DNA of 64,000 nt from Olegusella massiliensis (GTDB lineage: Bacteria > Actinomycetota > Coriobacteriia > Coriobacteriales > Atopobiaceae), in assembly GCF_900078545.1 (NCBI RefSeq), contig NZ_FLLS01000002.1, forward strand, positions 248,001 through 312,000. Reading direction: 5' to 3'. Every line of letters starts with the position of its first letter. The stretch's first letter is position 1. Under the pieces are notes generated by a model. That model ran no database searches, had not been told where the DNA came from, and saw only the letters and a program-made list of their open reading frames with translations. The position numbers were made by a program, and so were the translations under genes. Below are positions 42,876-51,454 of this stretch, piece by piece.

Positions 42876-44249
42876 CTATTCCTTTGGCTCTAGCGTGGTC
42901 ATGCGCGCGACATCGTCAGCATCTACCGTCTCAAGAATGGCTGAGGCTTCATCTGCTGTGAGATTAGGCAGCTTGGAAAGAATTGTTTTGCGGTCAAGCC
43001 ACTGTGCTTCCGTGGCTATCATTTGAACCTGCTCCAGCTGGTTAGAAACACGCTGGCGCTTAAAGATAGGCGTGTCTTCGATGTCAATAAGTGACAAAAG
43101 ACGCTGCAAAGCACCCGTAATTTGGAATTCAAAATCGCTGGCGTTCTCGTCTACTGGCTGATATGCCGCTTCAATCTCGGTAGCAGTTTTGCTTGCAGCA
43201 GAAAGCGCGGTTACATCCAGACCGCCAAAATCTCGGTAAATGCGTCGCTCTATGCCTTCAAGATAGGCTTGGCGTGCTTGATAGGGTACTTCTTGCTGGT
43301 ATGGCGTGACTTTGCCGCCTTGGTCAGTATCGGCAGGAGCGATATGCAATACCTTTAGACGGTCACGGAAACGCGCTAAGTCGGCGTCAGACATGCCGCC
43401 GCAGTTCTCAACAATCCAGTAAATTTGTGACACGTCAGTAAGGTCATTTGCAAAACCAGATTGGATGAGATCGTAAGAATCAATTGCCTGCTGCATGCCA
43501 ATGAGTGTTGATTGGTGAAGCCTACTGCCCCACATGGGGACAATGGGCAATTTCCCGCCCCAGTTATCTTCGCCTACCACCTCGGACGTGCCATCAGGAT
43601 AGCGCGATACCGTCAGCAAATATGCTGTCTGCTTTTTGGTTTGTACAAGCTTTTTGCCCCTGCTGCCTGCTTTTTTTGCGTAGACATACTCGCTGTACCC
43701 ATCAGGAGTGTAGAACGTGATTGCCATAGGGCGACTACTGTCAATTTGCCAAAAGCGGATGCCACCCATAAGCGCACCTGTGAGCTCGTCCCAAAGCGGC
43801 ACGAACTCAGTTATCTCAAATGTGTAGAGCTTAGATCCTGACCAATAGCCAAACGCCACGCCATGAATAAGCGCGGCATACGCCCAGCAGCGCAAATCGT
43901 TATCAAACGATTGTCCTAGCTTATCTTTTGTGCCATCTCCTGCAAAGCTCACGCCAGCGCCAAGGCTATAGCTTAGGCGTTGCACATTGAGACGGTTGAA
44001 GAAGTTGCTTGCAATCTTTGAGTTAGATGCGGTGTAATCTGCAACGGGTGCGCCTGTAAGCGTAAATATTGTCTTTACGTACTCGTTGATGGTCGTATTG
44101 CGCTGCTTGTCGTATTTATCAGCCTTGAGAGCTGTTGTGTACAGCTCGCTTCCTTTATGAGCGCTAATTGCTGATAGCAAAAACTTTTCTGTTCCACCAC
44201 GCGCCTTTGCTGCTAAAAAGTCCTGCCATGTGGTTATCTGGTCTGCCAT
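42876..44249 (-). CDS. Portal protein
   Basis: A 457-residue SPP1 gp6-like portal. Position between large terminase and MuF, plus RLNVQRLSYSLGAGVSF, YAALIHGVAFGYW and the late SAASKTATEIEAAY, support the call. The start at 44249 is preceded by GGGGA; an earlier GTG/ATG overlapping the terminase stop is possible. Dodecameric DNA channel of the capsid. Confidence 0.9.
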   Translation of the reverse strand: MADQITTWQDFLAAKARGGTEKFLLSAISAHKGSELYTTALKADKYDKQRNTTINEYVKTIFTLTGAPVADYTASNSKIASNFFNRLNVQRLSYSLGAGVSFAGDGTKDKLGQSFDNDLRCWAYAALIHGVAFGYWSGSKLYTFEITEFVPLWDELTGALMGGIRFWQIDSSRPMAITFYTPDGYSEYVYAKKAGSRGKKLVQTKKQTAYLLTVSRYPDGTSEVVGEDNWGGKLPIVPMWGSRLHQSTLIGMQQAIDSYDLIQSGFANDLTDVSQIYWIVENCGGMSDADLARFRDRLKVLHIAPADTDQGGKVTPYQQEVPYQARQAYLEGIERRIYRDFGGLDVTALSAASKTATEIEAAYQPVDENASDFEFQITGALQRLLSLIDIEDTPIFKRQRVSNQLEQVQMIATEAQWLDRKTILSKLPNLTADEASAILETVDADDVARMTTLEPKE

Positions 44250-44260
44250 ATGTGTCCCCA

Positions 44261-45514
44261 TCACCCAAATATGCTGTGATATGTCTGAGCACCTGCATCA
44301 AGCGCTCTTGCTATGCGCATTGTCGCAACCATGTAACGCAGCGCATCACATGCATGGTCATCGACCTTAAGCGGGCGTTCGACTCCTGTTGGCGTTTCAT
44401 CCCAGACATAGCCGCCCAGCTCTTGCACAAGGTTTGTACAAGCACCCTTATCAATGCGCACAAGCCCCGCCTGCAAACATGCAGCGGTCTCGCGAATGCC
44501 GTCCATCACGTCATTGCGGGCATGGCGGATGCGAAAGCGCCCACGACGGCGCAACTCAGCCATGAACGAGGTCGCGCTAGGGTCAACGATGATTTCTACC
44601 TCGGGGGTCGGGACGTCTGCCACAAGGGCTAACATCGCGTCAGCATAATCAGGGTCAGTCATCTGGTGGCCTTGTGTGCGCCCCGAGTAGTAAAACTCTT
44701 TGATTGCGTGCCACGCTGTGCCGTCATATGCCCAAAGCAGCGCTGCAAAGGCGTTTTGTGTACCGTAATCAACAGAGACCGCCCAGCGCTTAATTTCATC
44801 TACATCAAGGCTTACATCGTCTTCTAGCGCACTCTCATATGCTGGATACACCAAGCCCTCTGCTTTAACCCACTCACCTTTGATATAGCGGTTGTAAAAC
44901 ACGCCCGAATACATACGCTCGTAGCGTTCAATAGTCTGCTGAGAAAGACTAGGGTTGTCGGTCATCAGAAAATGCAAGTGCAGCGCATTGCGATTATGTG
45001 CCTCGTCTATCCATTCCCGTTTAAACCAATGCGCAGGGCTATCAGGGTTGCAGTTAAACCACAATTTCGCGCCCTCAACAGAACAACGCGCAAGCGCTTG
45101 GTTAACAAAGCTTTGTGGCATGAGTGCCACCTCATCCATGAGAACACCAGCAAGCGTGCGTCCCTGGATGAGCATGTAACTTGCTTCATCTTTGCCACCG
45201 AAGACCTCAAACCAGTTCACGGTGTTGCCACGTCTAACCTCTAACACCTTGTCTTGGCCATGCCAGCGCAAGACGTAACCTTTGCGTGTGGGATAGGTCA
45301 TAACGGTGTAAGGCACGATGATATTTTTCTTAGCGCTATCTATTGTCTTGCCACAAATGCCGAAGCGTTGACCTGCGAACTCTCTCATTGCCCAATCAAC
45401 AAAAGCAACAGTCATAAGCGATGTTTTGCCGCTGCGCACCGCACCATCGCACACCAGCGCATCGTAGCGTGTGTAGGGAAACGCAAGAATTGATTCCTGC
45501 TTGTCACTGAGCAC
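44261..45514 (-). CDS. terL: Terminase large subunit
   Basis: A 417-residue PBSX/SPP1-type large terminase. Walker A-like GAVRSGKTSL near residue 25, Walker B LAGVLMDEVAL, coupling motif FNCNPDSPAHWFK, and nuclease-domain acidic residues beginning at VSVDYGTQNAF. It pumps DNA into the prohead and cuts concatemers. Confidence 0.95.
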   Translation of the reverse strand: MLSDKQESILAFPYTRYDALVCDGAVRSGKTSLMTVAFVDWAMREFAGQRFGICGKTIDSAKKNIIVPYTVMTYPTRKGYVLRWHGQDKVLEVRRGNTVNWFEVFGGKDEASYMLIQGRTLAGVLMDEVALMPQSFVNQALARCSVEGAKLWFNCNPDSPAHWFKREWIDEAHNRNALHLHFLMTDNPSLSQQTIERYERMYSGVFYNRYIKGEWVKAEGLVYPAYESALEDDVSLDVDEIKRWAVSVDYGTQNAFAALLWAYDGTAWHAIKEFYYSGRTQGHQMTDPDYADAMLALVADVPTPEVEIIVDPSATSFMAELRRRGRFRIRHARNDVMDGIRETAACLQAGLVRIDKGACTNLVQELGGYVWDETPTGVERPLKVDDHACDALRYMVATMRIARALDAGAQTYHSIFG

Positions 45515-45965
45515 GGCGATCTAGCTCCTTTGCTCGCTCAATTAAGCTTGCGCTGAGCGCGTCATCGTTAATCTGCTCTGCTTGAGCGGGAATTTCAGGC
45601 GGATTGTCGCGATAGCCGGCACGGTTTTTGAGATAGAAGATTTGCGCCGACACAGAAGGCGGCAATTTGCGGCGCTTGATTTGCTTGCTACCATCGGGGT
45701 TTGTGGTCTCAATTTCCTCGTAAACATCGCCTGTAGCGCTGCGAAAAAGATAGTTTTCAATGACTTGCACAGATAGCGCTCGGCCCTGAGTGACCGCATC
45801 GGCGATAGCTGCGTATTTATCCATCCACACACCTAGCGTCTGGCGCGAGATGCTCATGTTGTGGGCTAATTCTTGATAAGTGCATCCATGAGCTGACCAG
45901 TTAATGATTCGCTCAAGGTTTGCAGGCTCTAGCCATAGCTGATATTTTGCGCGACGTTTCTTCAT
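45504..45965 (-). CDS. terS: Terminase small subunit
   Basis: A 153-residue protein with an N-terminal helix-turn-helix (TYQELAHNMSISRQTLGVWM) and a helical oligomerisation region. It overlaps the large subunit gene by eleven bases. It recognises the packaging site, probably nearby. Confidence 0.88.
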   Translation of the reverse strand: MKKRRAKYQLWLEPANLERIINWSAHGCTYQELAHNMSISRQTLGVWMDKYAAIADAVTQGRALSVQVIENYLFRSATGDVYEEIETTNPDGSKQIKRRKLPPSVSAQIFYLKNRAGYRDNPPEIPAQAEQINDDALSASLIERAKELDRRAQ

Positions 45966-46079
45966 GCCTTGATTGTCGGCGCTTGGTCACACCACAAAAA
46001 CAGCTTTTTACCTGCTCTTTTAAGATGTCAGGTTTGTAAGATTAGGCGAAAATAAAACCTAAAAATTTAGGCTAACTAC

Positions 46080-46108
46080 TTGCAATTATATACCGCTAGT
46101 CTTATAAT
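46080..46108 (+). promoter_or_regulatory. Near-consensus plus-strand promoter
   Basis: TTGCAA (46080-46085), a 17-bp spacer and a perfect TATAAT (46103-46108) face the small membrane-peptide genes, against the direction of the late operon. Confidence 0.75.
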
Positions 46109-46139
46109 ATTCTCATCAAGTCAAGGGGAGGTGATTGCA

Positions 46140-46265
46140 GTGAATGACTTGAAAGGGTTCCTAATCGCTCTAGTTGCAACCACGCTAGGGAACATCATCT
46201 CGGTAGCGATTCAGGAACGCATTAAACCCCGCCAGAAGGCCGGCAAGCATTCCAAGCGGGGCTAG
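46140..46265 (+). CDS. Small membrane peptide 1 (41 residues)
   Basis: GTG start at 46140 with GGGGAGG upstream. The peptide begins MNDLKGFLIALVATTLGN, has one membrane helix and a strongly basic tail (KPRQKAGKHSKRG). It shares the M-x-DLKxFxIxL pattern with the next peptide. Size and design resemble type I toxin or small holin-like peptides; no antitoxin RNA was identified with certainty. Confidence 0.6.
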   Translation: MNDLKGFLIALVATTLGNIISVAIQERIKPRQKAGKHSKRG

Positions 46266-46271
46266 TGCTAA

Positions 46272-46291
46272 GGGGAGCCAAAAGGCTCCCC
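46272..46291 (+). promoter_or_regulatory. Hairpin between the two membrane-peptide genes
   Basis: Perfect GGGGAGCC / GGCTCCCC stem with an AAAA loop, six bases after the first peptide stop. No U-tract follows directly, so it may be an RNA stability element. Confidence 0.6.
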
Positions 46292-46324
46292 GACCACTAC
46301 TATTTTAGTCTGATTGGGGGCAAC

Positions 46325-46414
46325 ATGGAAGATTTGAAACTCTTCTTCATCTATCTGATGGCTTCTCTTATTTCTGGTCTGATTCTGGGGGCTATCAGGG
46401 ATAGGAGGCGCTAA
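46325..46414 (+). CDS. Small membrane peptide 2 (29 residues)
   Basis: MEDLKLFFIYLMASLISGLI then a short basic end (RDRRR). Preceded by GGGGG at the right distance. A single membrane helix, related by eye to the 41-residue peptide upstream. Its TAA overlaps the ATG of the RHH-like gene (TAATG), so the two are translationally coupled. Confidence 0.58.
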   Translation: MEDLKLFFIYLMASLISGLILGAIRDRRR

Positions 46415-46608
46415 TGACAGTATCAGAAGCACAAAAACGCGCATCGAGCAATTATCGAAAGCGTAACGTAAAACAAGTAGTCGTATCATTTTATCCTGCT
46501 GATAAAGACCTCTACGAATATCTACAGACCAAAAAGAGTAAACAGCGATATATCCGCGATCTCATCAGGCAGGATATGAACGAATACGACAAGGAGCAGC
46601 CCTGTTAG
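46414..46608 (+). CDS. Small ribbon-helix-helix-like protein (copy 2)
   Basis: A 64-residue protein (SEAQKRASSNYRKRNVKQVV onwards) with AGGAGG before its ATG and a terminator just after. Paralogue of the 22570-22749 gene. Likely DNA-binding regulator of this plus-strand unit; coupling to the membrane peptide suggests an antitoxin/repressor-like role, which is inference. Confidence 0.7.
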   Translation: MTVSEAQKRASSNYRKRNVKQVVVSFYPADKDLYEYLQTKKSKQRYIRDLIRQDMNEYDKEQPC

Positions 46609-46625
46609 GGATTGCTCCTTTTCTT
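46591..46625 (+). terminator. Terminator of membrane-peptide/RHH unit
   Basis: AAGGAGCA pairs with TGCTCCTT and is followed by TTCTTTCT. The stem overlaps the RHH-like stop region; minus-strand genes end just beyond it. Confidence 0.78.
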
Positions 46626-47006
46626 TCTGCTCATCCTTTGTCTAAGCATTGTGTCGCGCTTTGTCTCCAACGCGCGGCACTCTTTCTCGTCAAGATAACA
46701 GCCTTTGCAAAGTTCTAGCCGTTTTGCAGACGCACTCTCTACCCACACGGGGCGGACATGGCATCTACAGCACAGCGTATTTCTTCGATTCCAGCGCCCT
46801 TGGCGTTCTCGCATGCGCTGAATCGCTTTTGGCGTATGCCTTGGAAGGAAACCTTTGTGAAGCTCTACAGCGGTCATATCAGGGTGGCCAAGAAGTACTG
46901 CGATTTCTCTCTTCGTCCACTTTTCCCACGTATGTGAACGTTTTGTGTGATTTCGTACTTGGGGCAAATGCCCCAAGTTTTGCGGCTTTTTTACTCCCTG
47001 ACTCAC
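46605..47006 (-). CDS. Phage regulator with Myb/HTH-like and zinc-binding regions
   Basis: A 133-residue basic protein with a GTG start (GGAGGAAAAGG upstream). Residues about 25-65 (WTKREIAVLLGHPDMTAVEL, then HTPKAIQRMRERQGRW) resemble a SANT/Myb-like helix set, followed by a Cys-x2-Cys ... Cys-x2-Cys zinc-binding pair (CCRCHVRP, LCKGC). Being the last early gene before the packaging module, it may be a late-transcription activator. Confidence 0.6.
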   Translation of the reverse strand: MSQGVKKPQNLGHLPQVRNHTKRSHTWEKWTKREIAVLLGHPDMTAVELHKGFLPRHTPKAIQRMRERQGRWNRRNTLCCRCHVRPVWVESASAKRLELCKGCYLDEKECRALETKRDTMLRQRMSRKKRSNP

Positions 47007-47041
47007 CCTTTTCCTCCCTTAAAAACTCATTGCTAGCTGCC

Positions 47042-47806
47042 CTAGCGATTGGCTACAAGCCTTCTGTCGGCTCCTGTCATGTGGATGACCTCACACGAGC
47101 CCACAAGGCGCGAAACTATCGCATCAGCGCCTTCTGTGTCTCCCCTACTACTGAGAGCTTTTGCCATGTCGCTCGGACTCTCCTGTGAGGTAACGATGGT
47201 AGGAAGCCCATAGGCAGAGCGGGCATTGATGACCTCAAACAGCTGTGTGATGGCAAGCTCGGTCGGAAGCGCTCGACCCAAATCATCGAGTACAAGAAGC
47301 GGAATCAGCGCATAATGCCCCGCAACTGCGCTTTCACGCCCTTCGCCGATTGCTGCTCTCAGCTCACGGAGCATGCCTGGGGCTGTCGCAAATGCGGCTT
47401 TTCCTGCACCAGATGAGATCCAAGAGGCAAGCACAGAGCAGGCTTTGAATGTCTTGCCAACGCCTGCATTCCCCCAGAGCCAAAGCCCGCGCCCAGCTTG
47501 CAAAGCATCGAGATAGCGGCTCACAAGCGGGACGTTGCAGTAGGCGCTTGGCACGCCAAGACGAGCCATACGCACATCAAACGGCACTTCTACAGGCATC
47601 AACTGGGCTGCTTCGGCATCGGTGATTTCCTGCATGCTTACGCTTTTGCCCTGGTGAGTGGCGAGATACGCGTCAATGCCTGCCTCATCGACGGGGAAAA
47701 ACCTGCTTCCTATCAAAACGCTGCTGCCATCTGGTGAGAGATTCCATTGGAGTTTTTGAGCGCTTGAGCTGGCAATTCTCGCAAGTGCCGCTGCGATTGT
47801 GCTCAT
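47042..47806 (-). CDS. DnaC/IstB-like ATP-binding helicase loader
   Basis: A 254-residue AAA+ protein with Walker A GNAGVGKTFKA, Walker B LLVLDDLGRA, a sensor TIVTSQES and a C-terminal arginine-containing SRLVGSCEVI. N-terminal region resembles DnaC-type loaders. It should load the host DnaB helicase at the phage origin, working with the upstream replication protein. Confidence 0.9.
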   Translation of the reverse strand: MSTIAAALARIASSSAQKLQWNLSPDGSSVLIGSRFFPVDEAGIDAYLATHQGKSVSMQEITDAEAAQLMPVEVPFDVRMARLGVPSAYCNVPLVSRYLDALQAGRGLWLWGNAGVGKTFKACSVLASWISSGAGKAAFATAPGMLRELRAAIGEGRESAVAGHYALIPLLVLDDLGRALPTELAITQLFEVINARSAYGLPTIVTSQESPSDMAKALSSRGDTEGADAIVSRLVGSCEVIHMTGADRRLVANR

Positions 47807-48495
47807 GGTGCCACCTCCCCCGAATAGGCTGCGTATTTGTCGCCTAGACTGGATGCTGTGTCACGCGCCTTCACCTGTGGTTCTCCTCGGTTTCTAGCGC
47901 GAGAATTCCAGCCTGAGCAGGCAATTTTCCAGTCAGAAAGCGCCTGCCCATTGGCCTTTTTCCAGCCCTGGCTGGCGTAGTAGGAAACGAAGGTTTCGGG
48001 GTCAACGTGGGTGAAGTTGTGCTCTGCGACGTAGGCAGCAACCTCTTCGACGGTTGGCTTGTGATTTTTTGAACAGGATTTTTCTTTCTTGGGTATTCCG
48101 TTAGGAATACCTTCTTTCTTATTACTATTACCCTTACTCTTAGTTCCCTCAATTTTCGGGGTTCTGTTCATTGCAGAATCGCTATTCTGTTCATTCGATT
48201 TCTGCGGTTCTGTTCCCTCAATTTTCGGGGTTCTGTTCATTTGGTTTTTACGGTTCTGTTCATTTGTCGTATCTGCCTTGGTCTTTCTTACCTCAGCACT
48301 CTTCAAACCTGCGACACGCTTATTACGGCTCTCGTCCAAAGAAGGACGGATAGCGGTAATTACCGCCAGAGCCGCCCCTTCTGCTTCAGGCTCAATTCCA
48401 TAGGCTAGATACTCAAGAATCGCGGTGTAGTACTTCTCACGGTCTTCCCGTGTCATCGCTTGCCCCGCGTCAATGTATGAATCAAAGATATTCAT
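47803..48495 (-). CDS. Phage replication initiator-like protein with DUF6291-type N-terminus
   Basis: A 230-residue protein starting at ATG 48495. The first 90 residues (IFDSYIDAGQAMTREDREKY) match a helical domain common in phage replication proteins; then comes a polar Asn/Lys/Thr-rich linker with MNRTPKIEGT twice; the C-terminal part (ETFVSYYASQGWKKANGQAL, SDWKIACSGW) is the usual end of such DnaD-like initiators. Overlaps the helicase loader by four bases. Confidence 0.7.
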   Translation of the reverse strand: MNIFDSYIDAGQAMTREDREKYYTAILEYLAYGIEPEAEGAALAVITAIRPSLDESRNKRVAGLKSAEVRKTKADTTNEQNRKNQMNRTPKIEGTEPQKSNEQNSDSAMNRTPKIEGTKSKGNSNKKEGIPNGIPKKEKSCSKNHKPTVEEVAAYVAEHNFTHVDPETFVSYYASQGWKKANGQALSDWKIACSGWNSRARNRGEPQVKARDTASSLGDKYAAYSGEVAP

Positions 48496-48505
48496 GAGTC
48501 CCCGC

Positions 48506-48706
48506 CTAAAGATTTTCCAAGGGCTTTGCTCCGCCATAAGGAATTCGGTCTTTGCATGTAATAAATGTCGGCAACCATGGGTGTTTACCTGTGGGCTCTT
48601 CGCCCGTGAATCCATAGTGCAGAAGAGCAAGTAAGAACTCGCTCCCCTGCTTCTTGGTCATCATGGCAGCCGCTTCATACATATCATCTTGGATTATGAC
48701 TGGCAT
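48506..48706 (-). CDS. Small protein related to the DUF6291-type domain
   Basis: A 66-residue protein (MPVIIQDDMYEAAAMMTKKQ, then FLLALLHYGFTGEEP) with AGAGGA upstream. It resembles the N-terminal helical domain of the next gene and may be a truncated duplicate of it. Confidence 0.6.
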   Translation of the reverse strand: MPVIIQDDMYEAAAMMTKKQGSEFLLALLHYGFTGEEPTGKHPWLPTFITCKDRIPYGGAKPLENL

Positions 48707-48720
48707 AACGATGTCCTCTT

Positions 48721-49173
48721 TTACTCAGCTGTTGGCGCGTTTTCATGGGCTTTGTGCTCAAGAAATGCTTGAATTTCATGCCATATATCGAAAAATTCTT
48801 CGCGGGTAAGCCCGTAATCGTCGCAATAAACATCGAGATAGCAGTCCGCATGTCCTAAAACCTTGTTGATAAGTTGCGCTACCGCATCAAGATTTGGCAC
48901 CCCATCAAGTACAACAACATCAGATGTAATAGACACTACTTGAGTGCCTGGTAGCTCATAAATGGTGCAGTTTTGCGCTTCCATCGTTTGATTTACTTGC
49001 TCTTCAAAGGGCAACTCTTCTTGAATCGGTTCAATGCTTAGCTCAACTGGTGTGCTCAGTAGCTGCAAGCGTGATAGCTCTCCTGCGTCTTTTGCAGACG
49101 GTACCGCTTCAAACGCAAGCTTTCCTATGCCTGCGCTGCACTCAAATTTTTTGTAGTTTGCCTTTATTTTCAT
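48721..49173 (-). CDS. Hypothetical early protein
   Basis: A 150-residue acidic protein without a recognised domain (MKIKANYKKFECSAGIGKLA at the start, an acidic C-terminal helix). It is expressed with the replication genes. Confidence 0.6.
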   Translation of the reverse strand: MKIKANYKKFECSAGIGKLAFEAVPSAKDAGELSRLQLLSTPVELSIEPIQEELPFEEQVNQTMEAQNCTIYELPGTQVVSITSDVVVLDGVPNLDAVAQLINKVLGHADCYLDVYCDDYGLTREEFFDIWHEIQAFLEHKAHENAPTAE

Positions 49174-49190
49174 GGTGGTAATCCCTTTTC

Positions 49191-49625
49191 TTAATCCTCG
49201 TGAGTGTTTTCAAATGAGATATCCACCTCGGTTTTATAGCTGTATCTCAGACTCCCTAGCATGCACTTGAGCAGGGCGTCACACATCGCGTCTTGTGTTC
49301 CTTCTTCTGCAAGCTTGCACTTGAGAACTTTCTTAACCTGCTCTTGCATTTCGTCTGCCGCTTCTTCAAGAGCTTTTGTAGCCGCATCTCTGACGGCTTT
49401 GTTAACAAGATATTCGAGCAGCGTTTTGTCGTGTCTGTAAGTAGATGCTCGACCGCTCGAATCTACCCTTGTGCTAAGCACCATGCTAATAAGTTGCTGT
49501 GCAAGCTCTTCTTTGCCTAGTAGGCTCTGCGAGACGCTCGCAATAACGGTTTTCTTCACTACTCCTTCTAGGTATTCGGGGTCGATACCAAGGTCAATAC
49601 CAACAATCGGCTTTTTATCGTTCAT
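49191..49625 (-). CDS. Hypothetical early protein
   Basis: A 144-residue helical protein from the ATG at 49625 (AGGAG upstream); an in-frame ATG 24 bases earlier lacks a site. No family recognised. Confidence 0.6.
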   Translation of the reverse strand: MNDKKPIVGIDLGIDPEYLEGVVKKTVIASVSQSLLGKEELAQQLISMVLSTRVDSSGRASTYRHDKTLLEYLVNKAVRDAATKALEEAADEMQEQVKKVLKCKLAEEGTQDAMCDALLKCMLGSLRYSYKTEVDISFENTHED

Positions 49626-49687
49626 TTTTATCTCCTGTGTTCTCGTCAAAAAGTTACTGTTGCTTCGGCTCTGTGCGTATAAGTCCG

Positions 49688-50104
49688 CTAGTCATTGCAG
49701 CTCACCACCCTTGCGCCACAGTTAGGGCAGTAAGCCCAGTCAATAGGGCTATTGATGTGATATTCATCTGCAAAAAATGTCTCTCCGCAAGATGAGCAGA
49801 TAAAGTTGTCGTTTCTAAATTCGAGAGGAGACTCCCTGTTGTACCTAATCTGCTTGTTCTCGCACACAGGGTCTATGAGGTCTGCTAGGCGATTGTGCAG
49901 CTCCTCGTAATCGCACGGGTGCATCGAATCGGGTGGGAAGCATCCGAACAAAGCGTTGTGGATTTGGCTGTAATCAGCTTCATCAGAGCGGTTCGCTTCA
50001 ATGACTAGTCCGTCCCTTTCCCACTCATCAAGTGCGGCATAAACATCGTCTGGAAGTGCTCTCAGTTTTCTTGCTACCTCTGTGCGTTCGTTTGAGTTGG
50101 TCAT
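49688..50104 (-). CDS. Zinc-ribbon early protein
   Basis: A 138-residue protein with a C-terminal zinc ribbon, CSSCGETF ... YCPNCGARV, and an acidic helical N-terminal part. Probably nucleic-acid or protein binding; common near phage SSB genes. Confidence 0.68.
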   Translation of the reverse strand: MTNSNERTEVARKLRALPDDVYAALDEWERDGLVIEANRSDEADYSQIHNALFGCFPPDSMHPCDYEELHNRLADLIDPVCENKQIRYNRESPLEFRNDNFICSSCGETFFADEYHINSPIDWAYCPNCGARVVSCND

Positions 50105-50112
50105 TTCAGCTC

Positions 50113-50610
50113 CTAGAAGGGTATATCCTCGTCATAAACGTCTGGTGCTGGTGCCTGCTGTGGCGCGTTATAAGCAGGTGCAGGGGCATAATTGGGTGTT
50201 TGTTGCTGCTGATGTGCTTGCGTCTGCTGTGCTGGGGCTGGCTTGCTCTGCGCGTATGGTTGGGCGGATGCAGGTTGGCTTTTTCGTGGCGGCAAGACAA
50301 TGTTTTGGCACACAACTTCAAGCTTTGAGCGCTTATTTCCGTCTTTATCAGTCCAAGACGAATAGCGCAGCTCGCCTTCGATGGTCACTTTCATGCCTTT
50401 GGCAAGAATGCTCGATAGTGACTGTGCTCGCGCTCCAAAGATGGTGCAGTCGATAAAGTTTGGCACGTCTTCCCACTCACCATTTGCGCCTTTGACGCTG
50501 CGATTACTCGCAATGCCAAACTTGAGCACTGACGCGCCGCCATTTGTCGCCATTAGCTCAGCGTCACGGGTAAGATTGCCTGTGAGCACCACGGTGTTGA
50601 TATCGCTCAT
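50113..50610 (-). CDS. ssb: Single-stranded DNA-binding protein
   Basis: A 165-residue SSB. OB-fold motifs INTVVLTGNLTRDAEL, FIDCTIFGARA and KVTIEGELRYSSW are clear; the C-terminal half is a Gln/Pro/Ala-rich linker ending in the acidic tip DEDIPF that recruits partner enzymes. Starts at 50610 inside the Bet stop region. Confidence 0.95.
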   Translation of the reverse strand: MSDINTVVLTGNLTRDAELMATNGGASVLKFGIASNRSVKGANGEWEDVPNFIDCTIFGARAQSLSSILAKGMKVTIEGELRYSSWTDKDGNKRSKLEVVCQNIVLPPRKSQPASAQPYAQSKPAPAQQTQAHQQQQTPNYAPAPAYNAPQQAPAPDVYDEDIPF

Positions 50611-51452
50611 GCCTTGCTCCATCCGCTTTTAGCTTGAGAGTCAGCTGCTGGTGCTACTGGTGCTCCCATGACAAAGTTGCCTACAGCCTGTAGATAGGCG
50701 TCGCTATCGGTTGGCTTGCCGCAGGCGTCGATAATCGCGTGAGCGGCTTCATTCGGCGTGATGCCGTGTGCCTGTGCGTAGTGTTCGGATGCGTCGCGCA
50801 TAAACTCTCGGGTCTCTGCTGTAAGACTGCTTTGCTTTGGCTGTGGTGGCTCATAGTTTGTTGGAACAGACTCTACGGTTGCCGTCACAGGCTGGGGGCA
50901 CATCTCGTCGTTGATGTACATGCCTGAGAACTCGTTTGGGTAGGCAAGACGCCATGCGGTAGCCTTGGCCACCTTGTTAATCATCACACCAGGCATCTTC
51001 GCCCAGTTGCTTTTACCAGTGGAAAAGTCGTTTAGCGACACTTCGGCGTAAGCGGGGACTTTACCATCGGTGAAGTGAACTTTTGCCCAGCCGCCGACGA
51101 GCTTTTCGCCTAGCTCGGAATAGACTGCGCTGCCTGCTCGGTGTTCGATGCCACGCTGCTCTGAAAAGATGACCACGCCATCTTCTATGCCGCCGTAGTT
51201 GTCTGCCTTATTTGCGCGGCGATTGAAGACTTGAAAGCCTGTGATAATCTGTGCGGGGCTGTTGCCGTACTTGATGAGATAGGCGTCTTTCGCACCAATT
51301 GGGTCGAGATTGTGCTTGGCGCAGTGTGCGAGGAAAAGAGCTACCTCTTTTGGTGTTGCGTCTTTGCAGACAAGGTTAATAACGTCTTGTGCTGAAAACT
51401 TTACAAGCTTTCCTGCATCGTCGGTAAATGAGACTAAATCAGTTGTTGCCAT
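50607..51452 (-). CDS. bet: Bet/RecT-family single-strand annealing protein
   Basis: A 281-residue phage recombinase: VALFLAHCAKHNLDPIGAKD, QIITGFQVFNRRA and MINKVAKATAWRLAYPNEFS are the lambda Bet/RecT signature. It anneals complementary single strands during phage replication, normally with an exonuclease; no clear exonuclease gene is nearby. Confidence 0.93.
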   Translation of the reverse strand: MATTDLVSFTDDAGKLVKFSAQDVINLVCKDATPKEVALFLAHCAKHNLDPIGAKDAYLIKYGNSPAQIITGFQVFNRRANKADNYGGIEDGVVIFSEQRGIEHRAGSAVYSELGEKLVGGWAKVHFTDGKVPAYAEVSLNDFSTGKSNWAKMPGVMINKVAKATAWRLAYPNEFSGMYINDEMCPQPVTATVESVPTNYEPPQPKQSSLTAETREFMRDASEHYAQAHGITPNEAAHAIIDACGKPTDSDAYLQAVGNFVMGAPVAPAADSQAKSGWSKA

Positions 51453-51454
51453 GA

